Positions 11,425 to 23,585 of a stretch of DNA of 64,000 bases are shown one piece after another. Within the stretch, counting starts at the first letter, position 1. Every line of letters starts with the position of its first letter. Made by a program: the position numbers and the translations under genes. The notes beneath the pieces are model-generated. The model was given only the letters and a program-made list of their open reading frames with translations, was not told where the DNA came from and ran no database searches. The stretch is from Abelmoschus esculentus (lineage: Eukaryota > Streptophyta > Magnoliopsida > Malvales > Malvaceae), in assembly GCA_035048815.1 (NCBI GenBank), contig JAUCBN010000046.1, positions 10,890,999 to 10,954,998 on the forward strand, given 5' to 3'.

Positions 11425-13290
11425 TTATTTAGGGGAGATTTTAATGCAATTCTTCATCTTGGTGAGAAATTAGGAGGCTCTTGCATTAGATCATGTACTA
11501 GTAAACTTTTTATCAATTTCATGTTTGACGCTAGTTTGATTGACGTTCTTTTTAACGGTGATGAGTTTACATTGCGACGAGGTAATATGTATCAATGTTT
11601 GGATAAATGTCTTATGAATCGAGCTTGGGCTCAATCTTTCCTAGAGACCCATGTTCTTCACTTGGATAGATTGGGATTTGATCGTTGTCTGCTATTTGTT
11701 CGTCCAAAAAAAAAATTTATTTTCTACTACGGGGCCTTCCTTTTTATTGCTGCATGGTAAGACCATCCTGATTTTGATAATTTTTTGATGCAACATTAGG
11801 ATGTAAGGGGTGATGCGCTTTCAAACATTGAGAGCTTCAAGTTCAATATACATGAGTGAAAAGTTAGTGTCTTTGATAATATTGATCGCAAAAAACGTGA
11901 GATCATAACTCGTCTTCGTGGTAGAGACAAAGCTTTACGAAAGATATATTCATCTTTTCTAGTTTATTTAGAGAATACCCTCAAAGAGGAGCTTGACTTG
12001 ATTCTACAACAAGAGAGTCTTTAGTTTTAGAATGCGCGATATCGATGGACCTTGTTTGTTGATCGAAACACAAAGTACTTTCACGCATATACTTCCGGCC
12101 ACCAAAGGGTAAACACAATTATAGCTTTGTAGAAAGTAGATTCTTCATGGTGCTCAAAGCCAAATGAGTTACAAGAGATTACGATTAACTTCTATAGTAA
12201 GCTTTTCACTAGTGACCAAACATCTTCTAGTTCATGCTATATTAGAGGGTGTTTCCCACAAGCGCGAGCTGATGCTTAAATGTTTCTGATGAGGAGGTTC
12301 GATGTGTGGCATTTGAGATGGGTACGTTAAAGGTTCTTAGTTTTGCTGGTTTGAGTATTTGTCTTTTGGTTCAGAGTGTTTTTGCAGGTGGCCCTCTTGA
12401 GAAATCTATTAATCATATGATGTTAATTCTTATACCAAATATGCTAAATCCATATTATATTCATCAATTTAGACCTATTAGTTTGTTTATTGTTCTTTAC
12501 AAGGTGATTACCAAGCTGATAATGAATAAGTTAAAGCCTTTTTGCGAGATTGGATTTCGTAAAACCAAACTAGTTTTTTCCTTAAAAGGTCAATAACAAA
12601 CAATATTATCATCGCACAAGAGGTTATTCACTTAATGAGAAGTAGGAAAGGTAAGATTAGGTGAATGGCTATTAAAGTGAGTCTTTAAAAATTATGTGAT
12701 AGATTTGAATGAAGTTTTATTAAGGACACGCTTTGTGATGTAGGCATCTCAATTGATCTTCGACGATTAATCATGCTTTGTGTTTCGTCGGTTATTACAC
12801 AAGTTCTTTGGAATGATTTTTTTAGGGTTTTTAATCTTAGTCGTGGTATTCGATAAGGTAAACCCCTTTCACCATACTTATTTGTAATATGTATGGAGTG
12901 ATTAACTCGGGTCATTCATAAAGTAGTCTATAGAAAAATGTGGAAAGCAATTAAGCTTTCACAACAAGGACCGAATACTTCACACTTTTTTTTGCTGACG
13001 ATATGATGTTGTTTAAGAAAACTTCTATGGAGCAGCTTCAAGTAATTCAACAAGTTTTTGAACCTTTCTATAAGGTATCTGGGCATAAGGTCAATATTAA
13101 AAAGACTAGCATTTACTTTTTAAAAATTATTGGTGTTGGCTTGCGGGAGTGTGTTAGTAGGAATTTTGGATTCATGGTATTTATGGACCTTGGACGATAC
13201 TTGGGTGTGTCTATACTTTATTCCCGGGTTACTAAAGAGTTTGATAGATACCTTATGTTGGAAAAATAGTTAAAAAATGATCATCTTTGA
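11425..13290 (+). mobile_element. Decayed LINE (L1-type non-LTR retrotransposon) remnant
   Basis: Plus-strand pieces follow LINE order but in broken frames. At 11425-11700 is the end of an AP-type endonuclease, with the GDFNAILHLGEK box. Around 12470-12540 is the RT block FRPISLFIVLYKVITKLIMNKLKP, cut by stops. At 12987-13260 is the RT catalytic box FADDMMLFKK, followed by the thumb-like FYKVSGHKVNIKKT and a GRYLGV motif. Many stops and frameshifts separate the pieces, so this is an old, dead insertion. No poly-A tail or target duplication was found. Confidence 0.8.
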
Positions 13291-13392
13291 GACTTATTTT
13301 GGAAGTGTAAAGATGAGGATTCGAATAAGGAAATTATAGATTCCTATTCTACCCCGCGAGATCTTTACAACGGTAGCTCATATGCTCAAAAT

Positions 13393-14500
13393 TGTTGAGT
13401 AATGAATGAGAAATTGATGCTCAAAGTAGGAAGGTCAAGAATAAAATAAAGAATGAAGAACTCATTATCCCACATTGATAGGATAAATGAAGTAGGAGGT
13501 GTTTATATACACCAACCCACATAAAGGTCATTGAATGACCTAAGATGACTATGTGTCTCATGCGTAAGGGGTGCAAATTCAATCTCATTAGGGTTGGGGC
13601 ACACCTGTACGAAATGGGTGTTGCGAATGTCTGGACCGGTTGGACTTTTTATGGGTTTGTGGATATTTTACCAGTTGTGAGTATTTTTCCTTAATTTATT
13701 TTTTTAATACCCAGAAAAGAGTTTGTATTCAGATAAAATACGAATTAAAAGGAGAAGTTAAATTTCCCTTGAACTCCGGATATTATTTAGATAATGGTAA
13801 GATAATTGTTATTATCAGTTTAAAATTCGAATTTAATTTAATTTTTAAATAACAGATAATATGCATTATCCCTTAAGATTCGAATTTTGATTCGTTTCAA
13901 ACTGCTCATTGTTGTCCTATTATTTCCCCTATATATATGAGTTGATTTCTCAGGTTTCAAACACATCCAAAACGTTTTCTCTCTCATTTTTCTCTTCTGG
14001 TGATTGGCAATGGCAGATAAGGCTCGGGATCTCTGCAATCGTGCTATTGTTGAAGGTCCTCTAGTTGTTGTATCTTGGGAGACAAACTACCATCAAAACT
14101 CCAGCACCATCGGAGTGACAGAAAATTTTTCTTAAGGAAACTGTGATCGTGCAGGCCTCAACTCAATTTCTTTTACTCGATTCTACAAATCGGATTGAGT
14201 TTTCTACTTGTTTAATTCTTAGATTTAAATTCTTTTTTGACTTTTGTCGTCTAGATTGATTATTGTGTAACAATCTTAAGACAAATTCTTCTTCTACCTT
14301 TCTTAATCCGAGACGATTAAATCGTCAAAGAGATTGCAAACAAATTGGTTTCAGGATTTATCCTGCCGTCTTAATGGGTTTGCAAAAATTTCAAGTTGGT
14401 GACAAATTTGTTTACAGAAATTGTCAAGTTTAAATAAGAAATTTTATTTCTTTTTAGTGAAGTTAATTTTAATTCTTAACATTTCTTTTACAGAAACAAA
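13393..14500 (+). repeat. Probable 5' LTR and leader of the plus-strand Ty1-copia element
   Basis: The stretch starts TGTTGAG, as many copia LTRs do, and contains an LTR-like regulatory layout: a TATA-like CCTATATATATG near 13928 followed by a T/C-rich leader. It sits directly upstream of the gag of the copia element. I could not find a clear LTR end or a tRNA-Met primer site, so only the start and the general identity are proposed. A TTTTACAG acceptor just before 14500 suggests a spliced leader. Confidence 0.45.
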
Positions 14501-14568
14501 TGACTACTAGAGATTCTAGAAATTCATAGGTTTCAGTACATGCACAGAACTCTAAACAGATCCAAAAT

Positions 14569-15433
14569 ATGGAGGCAACGGCAGTGAATGTGAATCACAA
14601 TGAGAAGCCGGCCAAATTTACTAGACAAAATTTCAGGACATGGCAAGAGAAGATGTTTTTCTATCTGACCATGTTGAACTTGAAAAGTTATTTAAAAGAT
14701 GATCTTCCTGTTATTGTTATAGGGGATGAGGAAGGACAGGTTGATACGATCACCGCCTTCAAGATCAAAGAGGAATGGGAAAACGACGATTTTATGTGTC
14801 GGAACTATATTCTAAACGGATTACAAGACTCATTATATTCGGTATACAATGTATACGAAACTACTAAGCAGTTGTGGATAGCTTTGGAAAATAAGTACAG
14901 AGCAGATGATGTTGGGGCTAAAAAGTTTTTTAGTCATAAAATTCTTGAACTTTGCAATGGTTGATTCAAAATCAGTAGTAACTCAATTAGAAGAACTCCA
15001 ACTAGTTATTCATGGAATTCTTGTAGAAGGAATGGTCATCAACGAGCCCTTCCAAGTAGCTGCCATCACGGAAAACTTGCCTCCCGGATGGAATGATTTC
15101 AAGAGTTACTTGAAACATAAGAGGAAGGAAATATCAGTAGAAGAACTGATTACAAGACTTCGAATTGAAGAAGACAACAAAGATAATGGTGGGAAAACTC
15201 TAATTAGAGAGGCCAAGACAAATGCTGTCGAAGCCAAAAAAGGCAAGCAACCGCAAAGGCCTCAAACTAAACCAAAGTTGGGTCTTAGTGGTGGGATCTT
15301 CAAGAAAAAGAAATTCAAGGGAACGTTTTTCAATTGTGGAAAAATGAGACATAAATCCTCTAAATGTAGGCTTCCGAAAAGAATGAAAGTCATAGAGGTC
15401 AACATCGTGAAAGATAAGATCTATTTGTTGTGA
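14569..15433 (+). pseudogene. Ty1-copia gag (plus strand), frameshifted
   Basis: The first frame (14569-14964) starts with a gag head, EKPAKFTRQNFRTWQEKM, and continues with YILNGLQDSLYSVYN and ALENKYRADDVGAKKF. The reading then moves to a second frame (14906-15433) through a frameshift near 14950, continuing ITENLPPGWNDFKSYLKHKRKE. The zinc knuckle near 15330 reads FFNCGKMRHKSSKC: the first cysteine of the CCHC set is replaced by Phe and the other ligands are kept. This gag type belongs to the copia group with a short N-terminal EKPxKF signature. Confidence 0.85.
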
Positions 15434-17275
15434 TGTCTGAAGTCAACATGGTTGAATCTAATCCAAGAGAATGGTGGTCGGACACAGGAGCCACGCTTCA
15501 TATTTGTTGTGACGAGAACTCGTTTCATGAGTTGACACCATGTGATAATGGAGAAAAACTCTATATGGGAAATGTTGCAACTTCTATGATAAAAGGGAAG
15601 GGAACCGTGGTGTTGAAGATAACTTCAAGAAAAGAACTCAAGCTTCAGAATGTGTTATATGTACCTGACATACGAAAGAACCTTGTCTTTGGAACACTTT
15701 TAAGCGTTCATGGATTTAGAATGGTTTTTGAATCCCAAAAGTTGATTTTGTACTAAATGGAATGTGGAAACTTAATGTTATCTCTGTAAAATCTTAAATT
15801 ATGAATAAGAATGCAGCTTCTTTTGTTTATATGCTTGAGTTATTTAATTTATGGCATGGTAGACTTGGACATGTCACATATGATACCTTGCGAAGGTTAA
15901 TTAAATGGGAACATATTCCCTCATTTCACATCAATTATAACTTAAAATGTGAAATATGTGTTGAAGCAAAATCAACAAGAACTTTGTTTCAAACTGTTGA
16001 AAGATGTACAAAGCTGTTTGACTTAATTCATAACGACGCTTGTGACTTAAAATTTGTCCAAACAAAAGGAAATAAATTCTTTATTACCTTCATCGATGAT
16101 AGCACATATTGTTATATATGCTTGCTAAAAAGCAAAGACGAAGCTATAGAGAAGTTTGTACTCTATAAACAAGAAGTCGAAAACCAACATATAAGAAAAT
16201 TAAGATGGTAAGAAGTGATCGTTGTGGTGAATATGTTAATCCATTTGGTGAATATTGTTCCCAACATGATATTATTCACGAAGTGACACCACCATACACC
16301 CCTTAGTTTAATGGAGTAGCCGAGCAACAAAATTAGACTTTGAAAGAAAAGATGAATGCATTACTAGGAAGTTCTGGATTACCCAGAACATGTGGGAGGA
16401 AGCCGTTCTCTGGGAAAATTACCTTTTAAATAAGGTTCCACAAAAAGGAAAGGACAAGAAACCATATGAATTATGGAAAGGTCGGAAACCTTTCTACCAA
16501 CACTTAAAAATATGGGGGTTTCTTGCAAAGGTAATGACACCATTACTAAAACAAATGAAAATAGGTCCAAAAATAGTGGATTGTATTTTCATCGGCTATG
16601 CTGGACATAGCAATGCTTATCGGTTTCTTGTGTATGAAACAAAAAATCCAGAGATTCACAAAAACATGATAATGGAGTCAAAAAATACAACTTTTTTTGA
16701 GAATATATTTCCCTATAAACTAGAGGAGTTGATCAGTTTGTCACGAAAGGAACATTAGACGATATGACTCCAAATGATCAACAAGAGGATGAATCTGAAC
16801 AAGAGCCAAGAAGAAGCAAAAGGGCTAGGATAGAGAAATCCTTTGAATCTGACTTCCTAACCTATATGATGGAGGTTGAACCTCTAACATATAGTGAAGC
16901 TATACGTTCCTCCGAAAGCATTTTTTAGAAAGATGTCATAAAGAGTGAATTTGATTCTATCATGCAAAATCATACATGGAAATTAATGGACCTTCCTCCG
17001 GGAATTAAATCACTAAACTCAAAATAGATTTTCAAACGAAATATGAAAACAGATGGAACAATTAATAAATACAAGGCACGGTTGGTAATAAAAAGACACC
17101 GCCAAAAGGAAGGCCTTGATTATTTTGATACATTTTCTCCCGTATCAAGAATAACATCCATTAGGATGATACTTGCGATTATTGCACTAAGAAATCTCGA
17201 AGTGCATCAAATGGATGTTAAAACAGTTTTCCTAAATGGAGAAATTGACGAAGAAATATACATCAAACGGATATT
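15430..17275 (+). pseudogene. Ty1-copia pol remnant: protease, integrase, start of RT
   Basis: Blocks in copia order, broken by stops. Protease at 15475-15510 has WWSDTGATLHIC (DTGA core). The pre-integrase block at 15840-16010 has LWHGRLGHVTYDTL and CEICVEAKSTR. The integrase core at about 16030-16330 has FFITFIDDSTYCYICLLKSKDEA and a degraded TPPYTPXFNGVAEQ. The integrase tail at 16390-16758 has YAGHSNAYRFLVYETKNPEI. RT begins at about 16950-17275 (YKARLVIKRHRQKEGLDYFDTFSPVSR, then VHQMDVKTVFLNGEIDEEIY in slightly broken form). RT ends abruptly at about 17275, before the YVDD box; the rest of RT, RNase H and the 3' LTR are missing. Confidence 0.85.
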
Positions 17276-18219
17276 TGATCACAGTGGTTTCTTCATTTAT
17301 CATTTTTTTATTTCAGTTTACCAAAATTTGTTCTTGATATTTTATAGGACTTGAAAAGTTACTCTAATTCGTAATGTTATTAAGTAGGTTCGTTAAACCG
17401 ATTTAACAATTTTTATGTTTGGGAATAAAAAACACAGTTCGTTGATTTATATTCAAATAAATTATATCGGATGTTATTGAACATTGACTTTTTTTAAACA
17501 AAATCAAATCTATAATTAAATATTAATTTTTTACTCAAAAGTGTGACATTAATATTTTTTTTTATTAATAAGTGATAGTTCAATTAAGTGTCTCGTTAAA
17601 AACTTTTTAAACATAAATGTGAAAATATATTTAAAAGAATTTATATATCAATACAAACCATCAAACAAAAAACACACCTAAAGAAAGTTTTACGTTAAAT
17701 CTATGTCCAAAGTAATTCCCTGTTGGTCCTTAGCGATCAAAATCGCAATAAAGTCTGGTGGATAGTTAAAGCATCAGTTACTTTGTTCGTCTCTCTTAGA
17801 ATACGCCAAGCAACCATCCTTTATTCTCTAGTTAATATATATCGGATATCCTATAGAATTGTATTATCAGATAAGACCATTGAAGATCCAACCATGATGT
17901 AAAATGACGTTTTGTTAAAAAATATTAAAATCATTCGCTTGGAGAAGTTTGAAACCAACACCTTCAAATACAAGGCCTAAACATTAACCACTTAACTAAT
18001 ATAAATTATATAATGTCTTACCACAAGAAAATTCTACAACGGGCGTTGAACACTGCTAAACACCATTAATGATGAATATTGTTGAACACTATTAAATTAA
18101 TTAATAAAAAATTAAAATCTCAAGTACTCAGTATGTAATTAATAAAAGATTGATGATACAATGTAGCTTGTCGAAACGGACTTTCTTCGTATGTTAAGGA
18201 TCTAAGAATGTTGTAAGCA
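17276..18219. other. Intergenic, nothing recognised
   Basis: AT-rich DNA between the copia truncation point and the gypsy remnant, with no ORF or repeat family that I can name. Confidence 0.5.
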
Positions 18220-18480
18220 CGTTCATGCAACAAGAACAACAGACAAACAAGAAATCAAAGTTATATTCATGATGAATTTAGGAATAAAAGAAAAAATCAA
18301 AAATTAAAAGAAAATAAGAAAAAGATGGCGGTTTTGAAGAAAATTCAAAACAAGGAAGATGAATGCTTCAAGAAACATCCATGGGAGAAACTCAAACGTT
18401 CAACAATGGTGAATTATGTTGTTGGAATAAAATGAAAACGCTAAACTCGAAAGAACATGCACAATCTACTAAGCAAACCA
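18220..18480 (-). repeat. Left copy of a direct repeat flanking gypsy pol
   Basis: The block with GATGGCGGTTTTGAAG, CAAGAAACATCCATGG and TTCAACAATGGTGAATTATG, ending in CTACTAAGCAAACC, recurs at 21340-21517 with about 10% differences. The two copies bracket the gypsy pol fragment in the same orientation, as decayed LTR pieces would. This copy stops exactly where the integrase tail begins. Confidence 0.6.
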
Positions 18481-19780
18481 TATTGTTGTGTTTGTATAGA
18501 TGTGCTAAAATCATCGCCTCTTCTTGAAAAGGATTTATCCTTAAATCTGTAGAATCAACATAAAGGGTTAAATCATAAACATAAAATTTGGCATTCACAT
18601 TGTATTCTTTCGGTAAGTCAATCTTGTAGGCATTTTCATTCACTTTCTCCAACACCTGAAAAGGACCATCTCCTCTTGGTAATAACTTTGATCGTTGTTA
18701 GGATGGAAAATGTTCCTTTCGGAAATGAACCCAATCACCAACATCGAAGGTGACTCCCTTTCTTCCTTTGTTTGCTTGTGCTTCATACTATTGAGTACTT
18801 CATTCTAAGTTCTCTTTTACCTGTTGATGCAATTTCTTCACATATTTTGTTTTTGTTTTACCGTCCCTGTTCATCACCTGATCCTGTGGCAAAGGCAACA
18901 TATCTAGAGGAGTAATAGGATTAAAACCATAAACAACCTCAAATGGTGACATCTTAGTAGTAGAATGTATAGCATGATTATAAACAAATTCAACATGTGG
19001 CAAACAATCTTCCCAAGTCGTAATATTCTTTTTAATGATGGAACAAAGTAAAGTAGATAAAACTCTATCAACAACCTTAGTTTGTCCATTAATCTGGGGA
19101 TGAAAAATATTAGAAAACATAAGTTTCATACATAGTTTGCTCCAAAGAGTTCTCCAGAAGTGACCAAAGAATTTCACATCCCTATTAGAAACAATTGACC
19201 TAAAAATATCATGCAATCGAACAACATCTCTAAAGAAAAAGTTTGCCACATTAACAACATCATCAGTCTTATGGCATGCAATAAAGTGTACCATTTTCGA
19301 GAACCTATCAACCACAATAAATATACTATCTCTACTTGTCTTAGTTCTAGGCAATCCCAAAAAAATCATAGAAATATCAATCCAAGGGGAATAAGGAATA
19401 GGTAAAGTTAAGTACATACTATGTGGTGAAACCTTCGATTTTGCTTTCTTACAAGTCACATAACATTAACATTACCTTTCAACGTCCATGCGCATCTTAG
19501 GCCAAAATAGATGTTCCTTCAATGTTTGTAACGTCTTTGTGACTCCAAAGTGACCCATCAATCCACCCTCATGTGCTTTATGGATCATAATATCACACAT
19601 TGAACCATGTGGAATGCATATCCTATTTTCTTTAAAAATATAACCATCATGCCTGTAAAATTTTCCATTTGCACCTTTCTCACAAGCATTATACTTATCT
19701 TTAAAATCAGAATCATCAACATACAAGTCACGAATATATGCAAATCCAATCAAATATGAATCAAGGTAATTTAAAAGCAC
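18392..19780 (-). pseudogene. Ty3-gypsy integrase remnant
   Basis: Minus-strand frames 19780-19472, 19459-18800 and 18655-18392 share one frame and are separated by stops. They read through the integrase zinc-finger region (MCDIMIHKAHEGGLMGHFG), the catalytic core (PWIDISMIFLGLPRT, FIVVDRFSKMVHFI, VSNRDVKFFGHFW, FHPQINGQTKVVDRVL) and the C-terminal region (VNENAYKIDLPKEYNVNAKF). The last segment goes out of frame after a G-run (FQEE then a one-base shift that restores GDDFSTSIQTQQ). The integrase inserts the DNA copy into the genome; this copy cannot act. Confidence 0.9.
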
Positions 19781-19854
19781 ATATCTGTGTGATAAAGCAT
19801 CAACAACGACATTATCTTTACCCTTTTTGTAACGAATGACATAAAGTAAAGACT

Positions 19855-21180
19855 TTAAAAATTCAACCCATTTAGCATTCGTTTATTCAATTTATGTTGA
19901 CTTGTGATATATCGTAAAGCCTCATGATCGGTGTGAATCACAAACTCCTTAGGCAACATGTAATGCTGCCAAGTCTCCAATGCTTGAATCAGTGCATACA
20001 TTTCCTTATCGTAGACAAGATAGTTCAATATTGCTTCACTAAGCTTCTCATTGAAATACACAACGGGCATCTTTTCCTGCATTAAAATTGCACCTATACC
20101 AACTCTAGAAGCATCACATTCAATTTCAAAAGTTTTATCAAAATTAAGTAAGACTAACATTGGTGTCTTTTTCAAAAAATCCTTAATTTTCAGAAAGGCA
20201 TCTTCTTGTTCTTTACCCCATAAGAAGCAAGAATTATTCTTAATAATTTCGGTTAAGGGTGCGGTAATAAAACTAAAGTTAGAAATAAATCGTCGATAAA
20301 AACTAGCTAAACCAAGAAAAGATCTAACCTGATTAATCGACGTCGGTCGTGGCCATTCCTGAATTGCTTTTATCTTTTCAGGATCGACTTCAACACCCTG
20401 TGTACTAACAATATAACCAAGAAATATAAGTTTGTTAATACCAAACACACATTTCTCTATATTACCAAACAATCTTTCTTCTCGCAAAGTCTACAAAACA
20501 GCTCTCAAATGTTCTACATGATCCTGCAAAGTCTTGCTATAAATCAAAATATCATCGCAATATACAACACAAAACATTCCAATAAAAGATCGCAAAACAT
20601 GATTCATCAATCGCATAAAAGTATTAGGTGCATTAGTTAGACCAAAAGGTATTACTAACCATTCGTACAAACCTAGCTTTGTTTTGTAGGTTGCCTTCCA
20701 TTCATTGCCTTCTCGCATGCGAATATGATGATATCCACTCTTCAATTCAATTTTGGAGAAGATGACGGCTCCAAAAAACTCCTCCAACATATCATCAAGT
20801 CTGGGAATAGGATGACAATACTAATTGTAAACTGATTCACAACTCTAAAATCTATGCACATCCTCCAAGACCCATCTTTCTTCGGCACTAACAGAACCAG
20901 AACAACACAAGGATTCAAACTTTCTCGAATATAACCCTTTTACATCAATTATGTCACTTTCCTTTGAAGCTCTTTTGTCTCTTTAGGGTTAGTTTGATAG
21001 GTTGGTCGATTAGGAATAGTAGCACCTGGAATAAAGTCAATTTGGTGCTCAATGCCACGAAGAGGTGACAATCCCTTCGGTGTTTCTTTCGAAAACACAT
21101 CCTCAAATTTTTACAAAAGATATAAAATAGGTGTAGGTAAATATGTAGGAATCTCATTTAATAAACAATGATCTTTAAAC
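19855..21180 (-). pseudogene. Ty3-gypsy reverse transcriptase / RNase H remnant
   Basis: Frames 20790-20491 and 20487-19855 share a frame with one stop between them. RT has LKSGYHHIRMREGNEWKATY, LTNAPNTFMRLMNHVLR and the catalytic VVYCDDILIYSK. RNase H follows, with FLGLASFYRRFI, IECDASRVGIGAILMQ and the HTDHEALRYI block. Upstream (about 21180-20820), in shifted frames, the RT entry GIEHQIDFIPG and PNRPTYQTNPKETKEL can still be followed. Gag and protease are absent: the homology stops near 21180, beside the second copy of the direct repeat. Confidence 0.9.
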
Positions 21181-21189
21181 ATTAAAATA

Positions 21190-21520
21190 AGAAAAGAAGA
21201 GAAAGACATTTCCTGAAAATTTGAAACAAGGAAAAAAACTCTTCAAGAAACATTCATGGCATTTTTGAAAAAAACGAAAATTTTAAAAAGGAAAAAACGC
21301 TTCAAGAAACATTCATGGATTTTTGAGAGGAATAAAAGGAAAAAAATGAAAATTAAAAAAAGATGGTGTTTTTGAAGAAAATTTGAAACAAAGAAGATAA
21401 ATGCTTCAAGAAACATTCATGGCAGAAACTCAAATGTTCAACAATGGTGAATTATGTTGTTAGAATCAAATGAAAATGCTAAACTCAAAAGAACATGCAC
21501 AATCTACTAAGCAAACCTGA
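21190..21520 (-). repeat. Right copy of the gypsy-flanking direct repeat, with internal tandem motif
   Basis: It matches 18220-18480. The phrase TTCAAGAAACATTCATGG occurs three times here (near 21243, 21300 and 21407) inside purine-rich spacers, a short degenerate tandem array. Confidence 0.6.
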
Positions 21521-22494
21521 ATCGAATCTGTTTAATGTCAAAGGACTTGGACCCTCTAGATAGCGATCTAGGAACCCAAAGTATAAAAAGTTTGATAATC
21601 AAAAACAAGTTTGAAAGTCAGAAAGTTTTAAAAAGAACCAAATAAGAGAAAAACTCTCAAACAAATTTTATTTCTCAAAGTGTGTAACCTTGTGTTTATA
21701 AAATAAAAAAATATATAGGAGAGGAAAAGAGTTGGCCGAAATTTGAATGTGTGGTCATTATTTGAACGAAAATAACTGAAAAAACACTCTAGAAGTCATT
21801 AAATTTCAACCAAGTGATTTGACACTTAAAACGCATTTAACATGTGTTAAATGTTTGAATTTTGAACACAAAATCACTCATTCTTATCCCTTGGTCGTTT
21901 GGTCTTCAAGATCAAGGGCCCTTGTTTGGCTTTTCATGCATTTACACGCCCACACATGTGCACAAGGCTTCCATGTGTGTCCCACATGCATGGCACATGC
22001 CTAGGACACATTCCCTTCGTGTAGGATAGGTTTCAGCTGTCATAGGTCACTTGAGCTTGAGTTGAGCTAGCTGGAAATTGAGTTGAGCTAAAACGAGCTA
22101 CCTGAGAGTGTTAGGAGCTGACTTGAGCTAGGAGCTAAGCCTCTAAGCTGTCTCGAGCTAAGGTAAGCTTCGTTCACTCCGTTGAGTTGCCTCTAAGCTG
22201 AATATGACTCACTTGAGTTGGTGTTGAACTGCATACACTCTCTTAAGTTGGTGTTCTCATATGTACCTATATGTAAACATAACAAGAATCCATCAAAGAA
22301 TTGTAAACTCAATGGAAACATAAATAAAAGGTGTAAACACTTGCAAACTTATTCAATAACACACATGAACTTATAAATAAATTAGAAACATTACAAACAC
22401 TATCAAACCAATCCTTAAAACATACTTAACATCATATATATATATATATATATATATACTTAAACATATCTAATAAGTAGTATAGTATAATATG
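21521..22494. repeat. Non-coding region with a GAGCT-rich repeat and TA microsatellite
   Basis: There is no supported gene. Between 22040 and 22260 the words TTGAGCTA, GAGCTAAG and TTGAGTTG recur many times without a fixed period. At 22434-22459 there is an uninterrupted (TA)n run. The part next to 21520 may still be gypsy LTR or leader. Confidence 0.5.
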
Positions 22495-22701
22495 TCACAT
22501 ATCAGCATGCAACACATTGTAGAACCTATGTTCTAAGGCATAAACATGTTCAAATGAATTTGGAATTGTAGCACAAATAAGGAAAAGAAATTTCCTTAAT
22601 TTCTTTGCCTTAGAACGAGTAATAGGTCCTAATGGTAAGACCTCCAGATCAGATTGTTGTGTTTGTATAGATGTGCTCACATCATTTGATAAACTCAACA
22701 T
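22495..22701 (-). pseudogene. Detached C-terminal tail of gypsy pol
   Basis: The minus-strand translation includes VSTSIQTQQ, then LPLGPITRSKAKKLRKFLF. A GPITRSKAKK-type motif marks the extreme C-terminus of polyproteins in this gypsy group, after the integrase. The same STSIQTQQ coding stretch ends the main integrase copy at 18482-18506, and 25 bases are identical between the two places. The tail therefore belongs downstream of that integrase, but now lies about 4 kb to its right. Confidence 0.75.
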
Positions 22702-23567
22702 ATAATCAATAATTGTATGATTAGTTCATTAGATTTTTATTCTTTATAAATTAATTTAATAATGTTCACCGATATTCAACATTTACAATGTTCACCAGTA
22801 TTCGACACACATTGTAGACTCATCTCTTACCATAAATATTATATATCTCAAACTACTTTAAATTAATTCAATTATTTTGTGAAATAAATAATATTATAAA
22901 TAGAGTTATGATTAACTTACACTATATAAAATTTAAAATTTTATATTATATAAAATACAGCCTGTATGTTTACTCTGCTACGTGGGATTAGAAACTTAGG
23001 GGCGGAGGAGGTATTTGCCATTGTAGTTAATGTGAAGGTTTATTTTGAGTTAAACTTTTACCCGTTTTTATCGAAGTACTTACCTTTAGAAAATATATAT
23101 TTTTATTAATTTTAATATTATACTTATTTATTTTTATATTTTTAAATATTTAATTATTTGAATGTTAATTATCATTAGACAACTAACAAACTAAAACCAA
23201 TTTATATAATCACATATTAATTTTTTATAATTATATAATTAATTTAATCTTAATTTTAATCCATCAATAGAATAATGATATATAAAAAAGTAATTCCCCA
23301 TACCAAAACCACTGCACCATCCCTACTTTCAGAGGATGCGCAAGATATGACAGCTTCGGCTTGTGCAGGAGACCCGGCCCTCTCAGTAGTATTGTAGGCA
23401 GCTTTGAATAAAGAACAAGTGCTCTGTGGAGTGTTCTTTATCTATTGTATTAAAAAAAACATTTCTATTATAATTACACCGATCTCAATATTGTACAATT
23501 TAATTTGAGTGTTTTTTATTTAATGAAAAATATTATATTTTTGAGACAAATATTAAAATTTTAAATC
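22702..23567. other. Intergenic, nothing recognised
   Basis: Very AT-rich sequence with no gene or repeat that I can name. Confidence 0.5.
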
Positions 23568-23585
23568 TATATAAGTAATGATGTG

